Of a DNA stretch of 64,000 bases, positions 41,045 through 49,806 are shown one piece after another. Below the pieces are notes generated by a model that had not been told where the DNA came from, searched no databases, and saw only the letters and a program-made list of their open reading frames with translations. Each line of letters opens with the position of its first letter. Position 1 is the stretch's first letter. The DNA comes from Pseudomonas sp. GOM6 (lineage in GTDB: Bacteria > Pseudomonadota > Gammaproteobacteria > Pseudomonadales > Pseudomonadaceae), in the NCBI RefSeq assembly GCF_029537485.1, contig NZ_JARPUS010000005.1, positions 186,001 through 250,000 on the forward strand. The letters are read 5' to 3'. A program made the translations under genes and the position numbers.

Positions 41045-42292
41045 GTGGACCAGAACCTTTGCAACGCCTTGCGTGACCTGCTCTTTGCGCAGAAATTTCA
41101 GTATCCGGGCAAGGGGTACACAGAAAACCAGTTCCGATTCGTGGCGGTCCTTCCGGATCATTCGGGCGCCTGTGATGCCCTGGTGCACTTCGCCTATGAC
41201 AGTCCGGTTTGGGTTCGTGCAGGTGTGCCATCCGACGTTATCGACGTTGTTGAGCACATCCGGATCTTCATCCTCGGTACCGAGTACTCGGAGCATCAGA
41301 TTGGGATCGTCAATCACCGCCATCTGCGCGATGGTTGGCCGCTTCCCTGGGAGGTCACTGCTCGTGCTGACCACCACAACTTCCCAACGATCGTTGCTGT
41401 TGAGCGGGCTGACGGTTCTGTTGCCGGTGCCGTGATGCGTGACCCTCACGTCTCGAACAGTGAGTTCAGGATTGCTGACGGATACGCGGAGCCGGCGGAG
41501 GCGAGCGCTCTGATTGAGCGGCTAAGGGCTGCCGAGCAGTACACCCTCGTCGAGGGGCTCTACAAGGATTCCGACATCGATGCCCCTTCTATTCTGGAGG
41601 CGGTTGCCACGTCTCCTAAGACTGTTCACGGCCAGGCAATGGTAATCCTCTACCGTGAAGATGAGTGGCTCAAAGGGCTGTGGAATGATCCAGAGATGGG
41701 CATTGAAATACCGATGACCTTAACCAAGGTCTCGACCCATCTGCCGTGCCGCGTTTCCGAGTCTAAGCGTGCCGAGCGGCCGGCGCTGGACGTAGCCCGA
41801 GACGGGCAGGTTATGGCAGGTGATTACCAGCTGCTGATGGCACTGGCCTCCCAGCTGCAGCCAGCCAGCTGCAGGCCTGAAGCCCTCTTCGAACTCAACC
41901 CTTGCGTGATAGAGCTGTGTGAATGGTGGAATCAGCGAGCCCCAGAAGGCCAGCGGAGCGCTGGGTGCTTCTCCCTTTACCTCTGGAAAGGCAAGGACAA
42001 GGTGTTCGTTCCTTGCCACGGTGGCGGGGAGCCACCGATGACAGCCGAGCAGATCGTCAATGTGCCCTGCTACTCGTTATTCGAGCAACCTGGTCAACCG
42101 ACCCTGGCGGCAGTTTTTTACCGAGGCAAAGAGTTCAACGAGGCTTGTCCGATCGGTACGCAGGTCTTTTTCGCAGACGGACAGTTGGCCTTCGAGATCG
42201 GGCTCGACCCTGATGAAGTCGATGAGGCCTATAACTCAGTTACCGGTCTGGAAGTGTTGAGGCAGTCATTGCTTGCCATGAAGTCTGCCTAG
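41045..42292 (+). CDS. Large hypothetical protein, 415 aa
   Basis: GTG start with AGGGGG upstream. Soluble alpha/beta protein without signal peptide. Recognisable landmarks are PDHSGACDALVHFAY, HQIGIVNHRHLRDGWPL, CVIELCEWWNQRAPEGQR and a C-terminal FFADGQLAFEIGLDPDEVDE. No catalytic motif recognised; the middle region repeats some of the N-terminal pattern, suggesting two similar halves. Followed by a terminator-like hairpin. Confidence 0.6.
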   Translation: MDQNLCNALRDLLFAQKFQYPGKGYTENQFRFVAVLPDHSGACDALVHFAYDSPVWVRAGVPSDVIDVVEHIRIFILGTEYSEHQIGIVNHRHLRDGWPLPWEVTARADHHNFPTIVAVERADGSVAGAVMRDPHVSNSEFRIADGYAEPAEASALIERLRAAEQYTLVEGLYKDSDIDAPSILEAVATSPKTVHGQAMVILYREDEWLKGLWNDPEMGIEIPMTLTKVSTHLPCRVSESKRAERPALDVARDGQVMAGDYQLLMALASQLQPASCRPEALFELNPCVIELCEWWNQRAPEGQRSAGCFSLYLWKGKDKVFVPCHGGGEPPMTAEQIVNVPCYSLFEQPGQPTLAAVFYRGKEFNEACPIGTQVFFADGQLAFEIGLDPDEVDEAYNSVTGLEVLRQSLLAMKSA

Positions 42293-42300
42293 CTGTTGAA

Positions 42301-42328
42301 ACCCTGCCCACATTCCTGAGGGCAGGGT
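42301..42328. terminator. Hairpin between convergent genes
   Basis: ACCCTGCCC and GGGCAGGGT arms with an 11-base loop between the ends of the 415- and 172-residue genes. No U run, so strength uncertain. Confidence 0.5.
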
Positions 42329-42342
42329 GCACGTAGCCGATG

Positions 42343-42861
42343 TCACTGCACTGGCGGTGCTGCGTCGAACTGCAGAACGGTTCGGAACTCAGCTGGGCGC
42401 TTGGGGTTGGTGATGCTGAACTTCTCGCCCAGCTTGGCCGGCCGGAACGCTGTGAACTGGGTGTCCAGGATCATTGGCGCCGGCACCTCAGCAGTCGCCT
42501 CAACGTACTGGGTGTGGTGGCCGTCAAACTGCACCAGCAACTGCCCTTGCGGTCCTTCGGTTACGGTCACAACCGCGGTAAGGCCCAAACGAACCGCGCC
42601 TTCGAGCACGATCGGCTGGTTGCAGGCTGGCTTCTGCCCGTCCTCTTGCACGTGGCAGGACAGCGCTAGACCGGAATGATCAGTCTTGAACTCTTCAGTT
42701 GAGATGAGCAGTGGTTGAGCTGGGCTCAGAAGGTACTTCTGCGAAGTCATACCACCGGCGTCACTGGGGTACTGAATCGACAGCTGCAGCGTAGGGGTGG
42801 CCAAAGCACAGCCCGAGAACAGCGCCAGGGCAAGTGCGTAGGGTGTTTTCCGGAATCGCAT
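42343..42861 (-). CDS. Exported hypothetical protein, 172 aa
   Basis: Start MRFRKTPYALALALFSGCAL (SD AGGAACTG). The cysteine in SGC may be a lipobox, otherwise it is a cleavable signal peptide ending ALA. The mature chain is beta-rich (LQLSIQYPSDAGG, TVTEGPQGQLLVQFDGHH) with two cysteines. Periplasmic or outer-membrane protein of unknown role. Confidence 0.65.
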   Translation of the reverse strand: MRFRKTPYALALALFSGCALATPTLQLSIQYPSDAGGMTSQKYLLSPAQPLLISTEEFKTDHSGLALSCHVQEDGQKPACNQPIVLEGAVRLGLTAVVTVTEGPQGQLLVQFDGHHTQYVEATAEVPAPMILDTQFTAFRPAKLGEKFSITNPKRPAEFRTVLQFDAAPPVQ

Positions 42862-43030
42862 CAGCAGTTCCTTCCTGAATGAGATGAGCAGGGGAGTGCA
42901 TGAACTGCATGAGTCCATGGATGAGCGGATATTTTGGGGCCCAGTTTGTGGCTGCAGGCCTTAGATAGGCCCCGTTTGAGGGGGCAAACCTCAGGGCCTC
43001 TTTGTGCTTGTGGTCGGGCGGCTGGTTCGC

Positions 43031-43065
43031 TATACGTAACATTCAAGATCACTTGTCACGTATTC
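43031..43065 (+). promoter_or_regulatory. Inverted repeat upstream of the XRE gene
   Basis: ATACGT (43032) and ACGTAT (43058) form an inverted pair about 20 bases apart just before the helix-turn-helix gene, consistent with an autoregulatory operator; untested. Confidence 0.3.
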
Positions 43066-43070
43066 GGAAC

Positions 43071-43322
43071 ATGGATTACGAGCTTATAGCCACTCGGCTC
43101 GGTGAGCAGATACGGCAACGCCGCCTCAATCGAGGGCTGACCCAGGCCAAGCTGGCATCATTAGCGGGCGTCACCCGGCAGAAAATTATTGCCATTGAGA
43201 AGGGCGACCTGTCGGTAGGCATGGCGTCCTATGCCCGGGCTCTGGGGGCCCTTGACTGCGAGTTCGCACTGGTTCCAGCGAGGCTGCCCACGCTGGACGA
43301 AATTCAGGGTGTCTTCGACTGA
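43071..43322 (+). CDS. XRE-family helix-turn-helix regulator, 83 aa
   Basis: Start MDYELIATRLGEQIRQRRLN. The XRE/Cro motif GLTQAKLASLAGVTRQKIIA with AIEKGDLSVGMASYARALGA is complete. HipB-like in length, but no HipA-type toxin gene is adjacent, so it is treated as a lone repressor. The upstream inverted repeat could be its site. Confidence 0.85.
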   Translation: MDYELIATRLGEQIRQRRLNRGLTQAKLASLAGVTRQKIIAIEKGDLSVGMASYARALGALDCEFALVPARLPTLDEIQGVFD

Positions 43323-43463
43323 ATAGCATCGTTTGGGGTCTGGCATAGCCATTTGGCGAAATAAGGCTCATCCATCACCCTCGTTCCTGTCGATAAAGAA
43401 CGGGGGTTGCAGTTTTGACGTTGGTGAGATGCTCAGTGCATGAGACTTACCTTTGGAGCTGAC

Positions 43464-44162
43464 ATGTATATCGTTCCGACCACTATTCCTCCCGTCCTGA
43501 CCCCAGAAGTGCGTAAGCGCGTGATTGCTGGTGCTGTACAGGATGTTGAATCCACCCTGAGCCGAAAGCTGGGTGATACTGATCCTCATGGCCTGCGGCC
43601 TGCCGTGCTTGGGGAGTGTCTTGCCCGCTCAGGTCAGGCGGGGCCTGCATTCAATCCGGCGCACCTGGAGGATGTGGCTAACGCCTACATGGTGTCGGTG
43701 ATGTCTGAGTTGGTTGGAGAACTGTCCTTCATCCACCAGGTGCTGGCCTGCGGAGCCATGTGTGACGGCTTTTCAGGGCTCCAGGCTTGCACTGCTGACA
43801 ATGACTATGGATACAAGGTCTTCGCAGTGCTGAATGGCAATCGCGGCTTCCTGGTCTGCCTGTCTGAAAGTGCAAACGATGCTGCTGATTCGGTGACCGA
43901 GGTTCATCTGCGAAGCCTTCGGGCTGATGAAGTGGGCAGCACCAGCGCACTCGAAGCCTTGCTGTCGTCCGGCATGGAGGTGGCCATCCGCATTGGATCG
44001 AGAAGTCCTGTGGATCGAGGCTATCTGATCTCTCTTATCCCCACTGAGGTTTCGCCGCCGAAGTGGATCGCCGGCGGGGCGCTTGCTGACTGGAGTGGTC
44101 TAAGCGCAGCTGTATCCGACCTGGTGGCATTGGGTGCAGAGTTGAGGGCTTCCGCATGCTGA
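43464..44162 (+). CDS. Hypothetical protein, 232 aa
   Basis: Start MYIVPTTIPPVLTPEVRKRV with TGGAGC upstream; the frame opens at 43440. Alpha/beta protein with HQVLACGAMCDGFSGLQAC, YKVFAVLNGNRGFLVCLSES and GMEVAIRIGSRSP. Four bases overlap with the next small gene. Function unknown. Confidence 0.6.
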   Translation: MYIVPTTIPPVLTPEVRKRVIAGAVQDVESTLSRKLGDTDPHGLRPAVLGECLARSGQAGPAFNPAHLEDVANAYMVSVMSELVGELSFIHQVLACGAMCDGFSGLQACTADNDYGYKVFAVLNGNRGFLVCLSESANDAADSVTEVHLRSLRADEVGSTSALEALLSSGMEVAIRIGSRSPVDRGYLISLIPTEVSPPKWIAGGALADWSGLSAAVSDLVALGAELRASAC

Positions 44163-44296
44163 CTTTCGCCTTGATCGGGCTCTCCATTTGCGCAGCTGGC
44201 GTGCTTGCCATGGGAGCCGCGTATTGCCGCCTGCTGCGTGAGTATCAGGCGCTTGCCCTGGGTGAGCGCGAGACAGTCATTGAGAAATCGTTCTGA
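44156..44296 (+). CDS. Small single-span membrane protein, 46 aa
   Basis: ATG overlaps the end of the upstream gene, implying coupled translation. Reads MLTFALIGLSICAAGVLAMG, a membrane segment, then YCRLLREYQALALGERETVI. Probably an inner-membrane peptide. Confidence 0.6.
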   Translation: MLTFALIGLSICAAGVLAMGAAYCRLLREYQALALGERETVIEKSF

Positions 44297-44424
44297 TAGC
44301 TTTGCAGGCCGGCGGTAGTTCGGTCCCCTGATTGGCCCGAACTCGTTATCTCCCACCAACTGGCTGGGGGAGAATTTTGCATGCCCTCCCTGGCGATCCT
44401 GTGCCAGGGTACCCTGATGTGAGC

Positions 44425-44622
44425 ATGCCCATGACCGCCCAGCAAACGATCGACTCCCTTCTTGTCTCTCCCGCAACCAGCTCCTGGCTCAAGTCTGCCC
44501 TTCAGGGGGCATTGGAGCGCGATCCAGTGGACGCTGCTAATGACGCCGAGCTCCTCGCCAGTCTTCTTGCAGCACGATTTGATGAGCAGCACAGCCAAAC
44601 TCCCGGCCAGGGAATGAGCTAG
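44425..44622 (+). CDS. Hypothetical protein, 65 aa
   Basis: Start MPMTAQQTIDSLLVSPATSS; a second ATG at 44431. Helical (LKSALQGALERDPVDAANDA). The upstream 44297-44424 stretch has two hairpins (CTCCC/GGGAG near 44350, CCCTGGC/GCCAGGG near 44390), one possibly ending the 44296 transcript. Function unknown. Confidence 0.5.
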   Translation: MPMTAQQTIDSLLVSPATSSWLKSALQGALERDPVDAANDAELLASLLAARFDEQHSQTPGQGMS

Positions 44623-44742
44623 CGACTCCGGCCGCCTGGGCGCAAGCCAAAACGGCCCGCGGCCTTGCACTTGCAGCTTGCATTTTTACAGGCCGTGAGA
44701 AAGTCGAGCTCATAGCCCATTGGTGCCGATACGAGAGCTCCC

Positions 44743-46674
44743 ATGTCACAGATCCTCACCGTCCAAGACGAACACGCAAATGTTGAGCGGATCACTTCCT
44801 CGCTCGATCTACCAGCTTTTGGCCAGTGGTACTGGGTGAAGGAGGAGGGGTATGCAAAGTGGTTCGGCTGCATCACGAAGGTCGGAAGCAACTTCTTTGA
44901 GCTTCGCGGCCCATGCAGTGGTAACGGGTACCACTCAACTCGTGTCCACGTTGATGATGTGGATCAATGCCTGACGTTCGAGCCCAACTACAAAGCCGTG
45001 CTTGATTCCAAGGTCGCTGATGCTCGTGCCGAACTTGACCGTCTTATGGGCGAGCTCAATGCGTTGAACGCGAGCCTTGGTGTTGGCCCTATGCAGCGCC
45101 TGCAGAATCAGAGAGCCCAGGGGGACAACGCTCTGGCTGTCTTGTCGACCCAGGTCGATATCGAAGGCTACAAACAGGCTTTGATCGAGGCGAAGGCCGA
45201 GAAGATCCCGGCGCTCAAGGAAAGCCTGCGTAAGGCTACAGAGCGCCTGACGGCATGGATGAAGGCCGAAGTGATTGTCCTGGACGCCACGATCGCTGAG
45301 AACACAGATGTGGTCGACGGGATCAAGGACCGTCTTTTCAGCATCGAACTGTACGCAGGCTTGACCGAAGAGATTGTTCAGTTCGCCTCTGGTCGCCCGG
45401 CAGTTGAGACTGAGAAGCTCCGGGTGTTCCAACGGATGCTGTTCTGTGATGAAGAGGCCCTGCTTGCCTACGATGACGGCGGCATGGACATCACTAACAT
45501 CCAGTCCTTCGATGCATGGCTGGCTCGGCCTGTGAACCGGGACCGGATTTTGCCGTACCCGCGCTGCGTGGTCGCCATGCGGGTACGTCGCAACAAGAAG
45601 GACCGGGAAAGTGACGGTACTCTGCGGGGACTCCTGCGGAACATGCACCTTGCCGAGGGTGACAAGTACACCTTCCTGTTCATTCGCAATGGAGAGCAGC
45701 TCTACCGCATCAGCACCGCAATGGAATTCGATGAGCTGATTTTCCCTGAGCTTTCATCCTTCGACCCAAGTGAGCCGATGATGATGAAGACCTGGGGGCG
45801 CCGAGTCGACAAGGTCATGACTCGCCGGGAGTACGATGCACTCTGTGAAATCTATGCCGACTTTTTGAAGTGGAAAGAGGATAGGCCGCCGAAGGAAACC
45901 TGGTGGGCTGGCAACTATCCACGGTCCAGCGAGCTGGGGCATTTCACCCCGGATGACTGGAAGCCATTCGATGATTCCAGCGTCTATTTCGATGAGGCGA
46001 TGGCCAAGCTAGAAGCTGAGATCAAAGCCTATAACCGCGTGGCCGTAATCATCCAGGGGCTGTTTGATCGTTCCGAGTGCCTGCTACCGCACAAGCGTGT
46101 CCGCAGCTGGACTCAAGAGGGCTTTGCAGAAGCAATCGAGCTGATCTACGACGGCATGGGCCTGACTCATGGTGAACCCCCGAGCTTCGAGGCCTACCGG
46201 CTGCGCTGCAATGCCGAGATCAATGAGAACTCCGTACTCGTTGGGCAAGAGCGACTCTGGCTGCTGCGCGAGGGCGAAGCCGAAAACCGGCGCAGGGCTA
46301 GTAGCTGGCGGCATCACGCTGACAGCCCTACCGTAACCACGTTCAAGCCGTACGGTGACCCAGGCCCAGGGTATCTGGCTAAACCAAAGAAGGTGATGAA
46401 GAGGGCCGAGAAGGTTGTCTTCAGCTGGGAGCGGAAAAAGCGCACCCGCGATCGGTTCGACTTCGCTCCTCAAAGCACCGTATCGACTTTGACCGTGCCG
46501 TTCAGCGAGCTATTCAATGTGTCCGCCTACCGGGCGGGCGATTACAGACAGTTCTTTGCCGACCCGCGTACCCGCGAGCAGTACCTGAAGTGGGCGCCAT
46601 TGTTGATGGCAGCAGAGGACTACATCCATGGCCGCAAGAAAGTAGGCCCTAAAGACTGGAGGTTGGAGGACTGA
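44743..46674 (+). CDS. Large coiled-coil hypothetical protein, 643 aa
   Basis: Residues 1-90 form a beta-rich domain (AFGQWYWVKEEGYAKWFGCI); 90-180 are coiled coil (ARAELDRLMGELNALNASLG); then a globular region (CVVAMRVRRNKKDRESDGTL, YTFLFIRNGEQLYRISTAME) and a basic C-terminal part. No signal peptide, no ATPase motif. A GAGCTC...GAGCTC pairing near 44708-44740 encloses the SD area. Function unknown; large size suggests a structural or DNA-handling role. Confidence 0.6.
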   Translation: MSQILTVQDEHANVERITSSLDLPAFGQWYWVKEEGYAKWFGCITKVGSNFFELRGPCSGNGYHSTRVHVDDVDQCLTFEPNYKAVLDSKVADARAELDRLMGELNALNASLGVGPMQRLQNQRAQGDNALAVLSTQVDIEGYKQALIEAKAEKIPALKESLRKATERLTAWMKAEVIVLDATIAENTDVVDGIKDRLFSIELYAGLTEEIVQFASGRPAVETEKLRVFQRMLFCDEEALLAYDDGGMDITNIQSFDAWLARPVNRDRILPYPRCVVAMRVRRNKKDRESDGTLRGLLRNMHLAEGDKYTFLFIRNGEQLYRISTAMEFDELIFPELSSFDPSEPMMMKTWGRRVDKVMTRREYDALCEIYADFLKWKEDRPPKETWWAGNYPRSSELGHFTPDDWKPFDDSSVYFDEAMAKLEAEIKAYNRVAVIIQGLFDRSECLLPHKRVRSWTQEGFAEAIELIYDGMGLTHGEPPSFEAYRLRCNAEINENSVLVGQERLWLLREGEAENRRRASSWRHHADSPTVTTFKPYGDPGPGYLAKPKKVMKRAEKVVFSWERKKRTRDRFDFAPQSTVSTLTVPFSELFNVSAYRAGDYRQFFADPRTREQYLKWAPLLMAAEDYIHGRKKVGPKDWRLED

Positions 46675-46678
46675 CCCT

Positions 46679-47092
46679 ATGGCCCTGATCAATCAGAATA
46701 ATCCGCTGGTAGTCACACTGCGGCGGGGGATCAAGACCCTGGTGGTTGTATCCTTCCTTGCGGTCGCAGGGGTGTCGACCTACAAGAGCTTCACCCGTGA
46801 GCCCGTCCTCACGCTGCCCTATGTAAAGCTCACCGGTGAAGCGGGGCCTAAGCTGGCCTGCGTAGATGGCGTGCAATACATGATGAGCGGTTTCCTGCCA
46901 CAGGCTGCGAAGCTCGATGCCTCTGGACTTGCTCTCACCTGCAGTGAAGCGGGGACGATGCAGCAGTTCGACAGTCGGTACCGTCTCGCCTGTTACGAAG
47001 GCACTACCGTCGTGAAGTTTTACAAGCCACGTACAGACTCGATGTTTATCCTTTACGACAAGGACACGCGGCTTCCCAAGGGCTGCAGTTGA
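46679..47092 (+). CDS. Membrane-anchored hypothetical protein, 137 aa
   Basis: One N-terminal membrane segment (TLVVVSFLAVAGVSTYK) and a beta-rich periplasmic domain with five cysteines (KLACVDGVQ, LTCSEAG, RLACYEG, PKGCS). Four bases after the coiled-coil gene, so co-transcribed. Overlaps the HD-domain gene start (TGATG-type). Function unknown. Confidence 0.6.
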   Translation: MALINQNNPLVVTLRRGIKTLVVVSFLAVAGVSTYKSFTREPVLTLPYVKLTGEAGPKLACVDGVQYMMSGFLPQAAKLDASGLALTCSEAGTMQQFDSRYRLACYEGTTVVKFYKPRTDSMFILYDKDTRLPKGCS

Positions 47093-47598
47093 TGCCTACT
47101 GGAGGCTGCTTGAGCACTTCGATTGACTTAGACCTTGCCATCGAGGTGGCAGTCCAGACTTACAAGGGGCGCTTCGACCTCGCCGGCCAGGCTTACATTC
47201 TCCACCCGTTGCGGGTGATGAGCCGCATGCCTGATGCACACACCCAGGCCCTGGCAGTGATGCACGATGTGGCGGAGTTTCTGATCGAAGGGATTTTAAG
47301 TACCGGTGAGGCCCAGGGTGCTCAGGCAGTGGATATGGCCTTCTCAATCCTGTCGACCAAGGGTTTCCCTCAGGCGTTTCTGCAGGATCTGTTGCTACTG
47401 ACCAGGCTGCCCGGTGAAAGCTATATGGCCTATTGCGCTAGGGCTGGATCAAAGCCGGCGTCAAGGAAGGTTAAAATCGCAGACATAGAGGACAATATGG
47501 ATCTGACCCGTCTTCCTGTTGTCAGCGATGCCGACCTTCGGAGGGTCGCCAAGTACGCCAAGGCCCGCCGTCGCCTGTTAGAACTCGAAAAAGCGTGA
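47092..47598 (+). CDS. HD-domain phosphohydrolase-like protein (SpoT/MESH1 type), 168 aa
   Basis: ATG overlaps the upstream stop; a TTG at 47110 has its own GGAGG and is an alternative. Pattern LAIEVAVQTYKGRFDLAGQA, YILHPLRVMSRM, ALAVMHDVAEFLI and VKIADIEDNMDLTRL follows (p)ppGpp hydrolase-type HD domains: histidine of HPLRV, HD of MHDVAE, and the ADxxxN motif. Likely hydrolyses an alarmone or other nucleotide phosphate. Usually found alone as a small hydrolase. Confidence 0.7.
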   Translation: MPTGGCLSTSIDLDLAIEVAVQTYKGRFDLAGQAYILHPLRVMSRMPDAHTQALAVMHDVAEFLIEGILSTGEAQGAQAVDMAFSILSTKGFPQAFLQDLLLLTRLPGESYMAYCARAGSKPASRKVKIADIEDNMDLTRLPVVSDADLRRVAKYAKARRRLLELEKA

Positions 47599-47640
47599 CA
47601 GCTTCCTTAGAACCCAGCCTGTTATGACCCCTGGTTAGCC

Positions 47641-48015
47641 ATGAGTACAACCCCATTTCCTCGAATCTTGAAGCCTTGCCCCTCTTGCCCTTGGCGGGTC
47701 GATCAAGAGGCTGACGACATTCCTCATTTCGAGCTTGCCCTTGCCGAAAGCCTGGCCGAGTGTTCGCCAGACGCTAAGGGGATGGGGCCAGACTTCGCCA
47801 GCAGCTGCTTTGCATGCCACCAGTCGAAGGTTGGTGAGGAGTTCGCGTGTGCCGGTTGGCTGGCCACTGTCGGGCACCGGCACCCGAAAGTTCGCCTGGC
47901 AGTAACAATGGGGCGGCTCCCCGTAGAGGCGCTTACTCCCGACCCTGATGGCCCCGAGCTCCACGCGACCTATGTCGAGGTGCTTGAGAAGCTTCGCCGC
48001 ACCACTAAGTCATAG
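47641..48015 (+). CDS. DUF6283 family protein, 124 aa
   Basis: The cysteine motifs KPCPSCPWRVDQEADDIP, then SSCFACHQSK and FACAGWLATVG match DUF6283 as I know it from actinobacterial and phage/plasmid proteins, with a likely metal site. Function unknown. Confidence 0.75.
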   Translation: MSTTPFPRILKPCPSCPWRVDQEADDIPHFELALAESLAECSPDAKGMGPDFASSCFACHQSKVGEEFACAGWLATVGHRHPKVRLAVTMGRLPVEALTPDPDGPELHATYVEVLEKLRRTTKS

Positions 48016-48071
48016 AGGTGACTTTCTTCCCAGCCAACACCGGGGAGATTGGAGGGGCTTATTGGATCATT

Positions 48072-48114
48072 TCCTCGATCCCGCTGGGGGATCAACCAAC
48101 ACGAGGATTTGACC
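48072..48114 (+). promoter_or_regulatory. Leader hairpin resembling the recurrent family (copy G)
   Basis: TCCTCG (48072-48077) pairs with CGAGGA (48102-48107), which contains the SD, and an inner ATCCC/GGGAT hairpin sits between. The segment ATCCCGCTGGGG matches copy D. The first hairpin of the family is not clear here. Confidence 0.4.
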
Positions 48115-48240
48115 ATGGCTAAACACGACGACGATAACCGCTCACAACAGCTGAACCCGGAACACGATGCCTATTGGCAATCTCGCGGGGAAGATGAACG
48201 CCCTGACGACTGGCAGGATCGACTGGACGAACAGGATTGA
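48115..48240 (+). CDS. Small acidic protein, 41 aa
   Basis: Start MAKHDDDNRSQQLNPEHDAY, then WQSRGEDERPDDWQDRLDEQ. Very hydrophilic and acidic; similar NRSxQLNPxxxAYxxSRG peptides exist in Pseudomonas/enterobacterial phages and plasmids by recollection. SD GAGGA enclosed in the leader hairpin. Function unknown. Confidence 0.6.
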   Translation: MAKHDDDNRSQQLNPEHDAYWQSRGEDERPDDWQDRLDEQD

Positions 48241-48247
48241 ATCCTGA

Positions 48248-48272
48248 GGGAGGGCCCGTGCAGGGCCCTCCC
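48248..48272. terminator. Perfect 10-bp hairpin between convergent genes
   Basis: GGGAGGGCCC, GTGCA, GGGCCCTCCC lies between the ends of the 41-residue gene and the PAPS-reductase-like gene; probably stops transcripts from both sides although no U run is present. Confidence 0.55.
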
Positions 48273-48278
48273 GCTACC

Positions 48279-49475
48279 CTATGCGGCTCGCCGGGTAGCC
48301 TTTTGAATACCGACCCCCATTGCCCTTTGCTCGATCAAGTAGGTGTAGCGGTCAATGATCGATTGCGGGGTGGTGTATTGGGCCTGGAAGCCCATCAGCT
48401 CAGAGATGCTGCTGCGTACCTCTGCCAGCTGGACGGCCTCGCTCCAGGAAGGAACAGCCTCTGGCCAGCCTTTCGAGAAAAGCATGTGGGCCGGTATGGT
48501 TGCCTCAATTTCGACACGCTTTGCAGCCTTGGCTTTTGCGGCCGGGATTTGGGCGCGAAGTTCATCGGGCAGCAGGTGAGGCGCGACATCGCACAGCCAG
48601 CGGTTCCCCTGGAAGGCGAAGCCAGACTTGAGCTCAAGACGACACATGCGGATGTAGATGCTCTGGTTGTCCGGGCAGGTCGTGGAGTTCTGCAGGTCTG
48701 CAATCGCCGACATGATGCAGAAGGTGCAACTGACCCTGGACATGCCATACCGGGTGTAGGCTTCATGCAGCGGAAGCCCTGCATGCACAATCGCGTACAC
48801 CACGTCCTCCACTGGCCAGTCGATGATCGCGTTCCAGAACACCCCTGCAGCGTTCTTGCGTTGGAGTTTCTTCACCGGCCCCGAGACTGCCATCTTCGAT
48901 CGGGCCGTGCTCTCCTGACGGCGCACGCCAGTGACGTTTAAAATTGCCTGGCCCGGGAATCGTTTTTTCAACTCGGCCGAGATTAAGTCACCCTTCAATT
49001 CGCTCGTACAGAAGCGGAGAGCCGGCGTTGACCACGGCAGGATGAGCTTGACGCAGGCCAGGTCCTCGAAGCGCTGAACATTGCTCTCCCAGCGCGACTC
49101 CCAGCGCTCCATCAACCCGCCAGCCTTTCTGCTGACTACCAGCAGCTCCCACCCAAGATGAGCAGCAAGGCGCCGGCAGCCGTCCAGACTCTCGCGCCAC
49201 TCAACGACGCCGAGGCAAGCATGGATTAGTACCTTGGGCCCGGTGTGGCCAATAGCGTCCAGGTGGCGGCTGACGGCGATGGCGCATGCGTCAGAGTCTT
49301 TGCCGCCGCTGACGCCAATGGCCACTACGCAATTGCTGTCGAGCAGTGCCGTGACTTCAGGCGTCAGACTGACACTGTTGGGCTTGCCCTTAGCCGCAAG
49401 GGCCGGGGTGATTGGGAAGGTAGGTTCAGAAAGGTCGAGCAGTTCAATTTGTGCGGCAGATGCATTGGTGATCAT
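48279..49475 (-). CDS. PAPS-reductase-family PP-loop protein, 398 aa
   Basis: PP-loop motif VVAIGVSGGKDSDACAIAVS at about residues 49-68 binds the ATP-type substrate. LNVTGVRRQESTARSKM and RVSCTFCIM carry the arginines and CxxC expected of the family, and WNAIIDWPVEDV is a typical downstream block. The whole resembles phage/plasmid PAPS reductases related to DndC. No dnd or cysteine-biosynthesis partner is adjacent. Possible jobs are DNA or tRNA modification using sulfur or nucleotide transfer; unproven. Lies opposite the 41-residue gene. Confidence 0.75.
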   Translation of the reverse strand: MITNASAAQIELLDLSEPTFPITPALAAKGKPNSVSLTPEVTALLDSNCVVAIGVSGGKDSDACAIAVSRHLDAIGHTGPKVLIHACLGVVEWRESLDGCRRLAAHLGWELLVVSRKAGGLMERWESRWESNVQRFEDLACVKLILPWSTPALRFCTSELKGDLISAELKKRFPGQAILNVTGVRRQESTARSKMAVSGPVKKLQRKNAAGVFWNAIIDWPVEDVVYAIVHAGLPLHEAYTRYGMSRVSCTFCIMSAIADLQNSTTCPDNQSIYIRMCRLELKSGFAFQGNRWLCDVAPHLLPDELRAQIPAAKAKAAKRVEIEATIPAHMLFSKGWPEAVPSWSEAVQLAEVRSSISELMGFQAQYTTPQSIIDRYTYLIEQRAMGVGIQKATRRAA

Positions 49476-49597
49476 GGGGTGCGTCCTGTGGGGCCATGAC
49501 CAGATCTTCCCAGGCTGCTCAGATATGCAACCTGGGCCACCAATCCATCGGGCTTGCAGTTTTGATTCCAGGGGGAAGATAGGGGTGTTCTGCGTGC

Positions 49598-49684
49598 ATG
49601 GGTGTCGAGCCTTATCCGTGGAACAACAAATGGGTCTGCCCTGGGCAGGCCGGTATCCATGTCACCAATGGCCCCAGTCGGTGA
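49598..49684 (+). CDS. Possible tiny protein, 28 aa
   Basis: In an otherwise gene-free 330-base stretch, ATG with AGGGGTG upstream starts VEPYPWNNKWVCPGQAGIHV, then TNGPSR. Codon content is protein-like but support is only the SD and frame. The rest of 49476-49806 shows no other gene. Confidence 0.25.
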   Translation: MGVEPYPWNNKWVCPGQAGIHVTNGPSR

Positions 49685-49806
49685 ACTAGGTCGACCTGTA
49701 GAGGGTCTTCAAGGTTTGGCGGTTGGAGTCGAGCCGGGCAGCGCAAATGAGGGCGTTCGTACAGCGTCCAGCCGGCGTGCCCGGCTCAGGCAAGAAGGGA
49801 GGTACA

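Noticed and set aside
44297..44424. Another copy of the recurrent leader
   Set aside because: It has two hairpins, but neither covers the SD of the 65-residue gene and the linker is not conserved.
44935..45648. 237-codon minus-strand frame
   Set aside because: Opposite the 643-residue coiled-coil gene; shadow.
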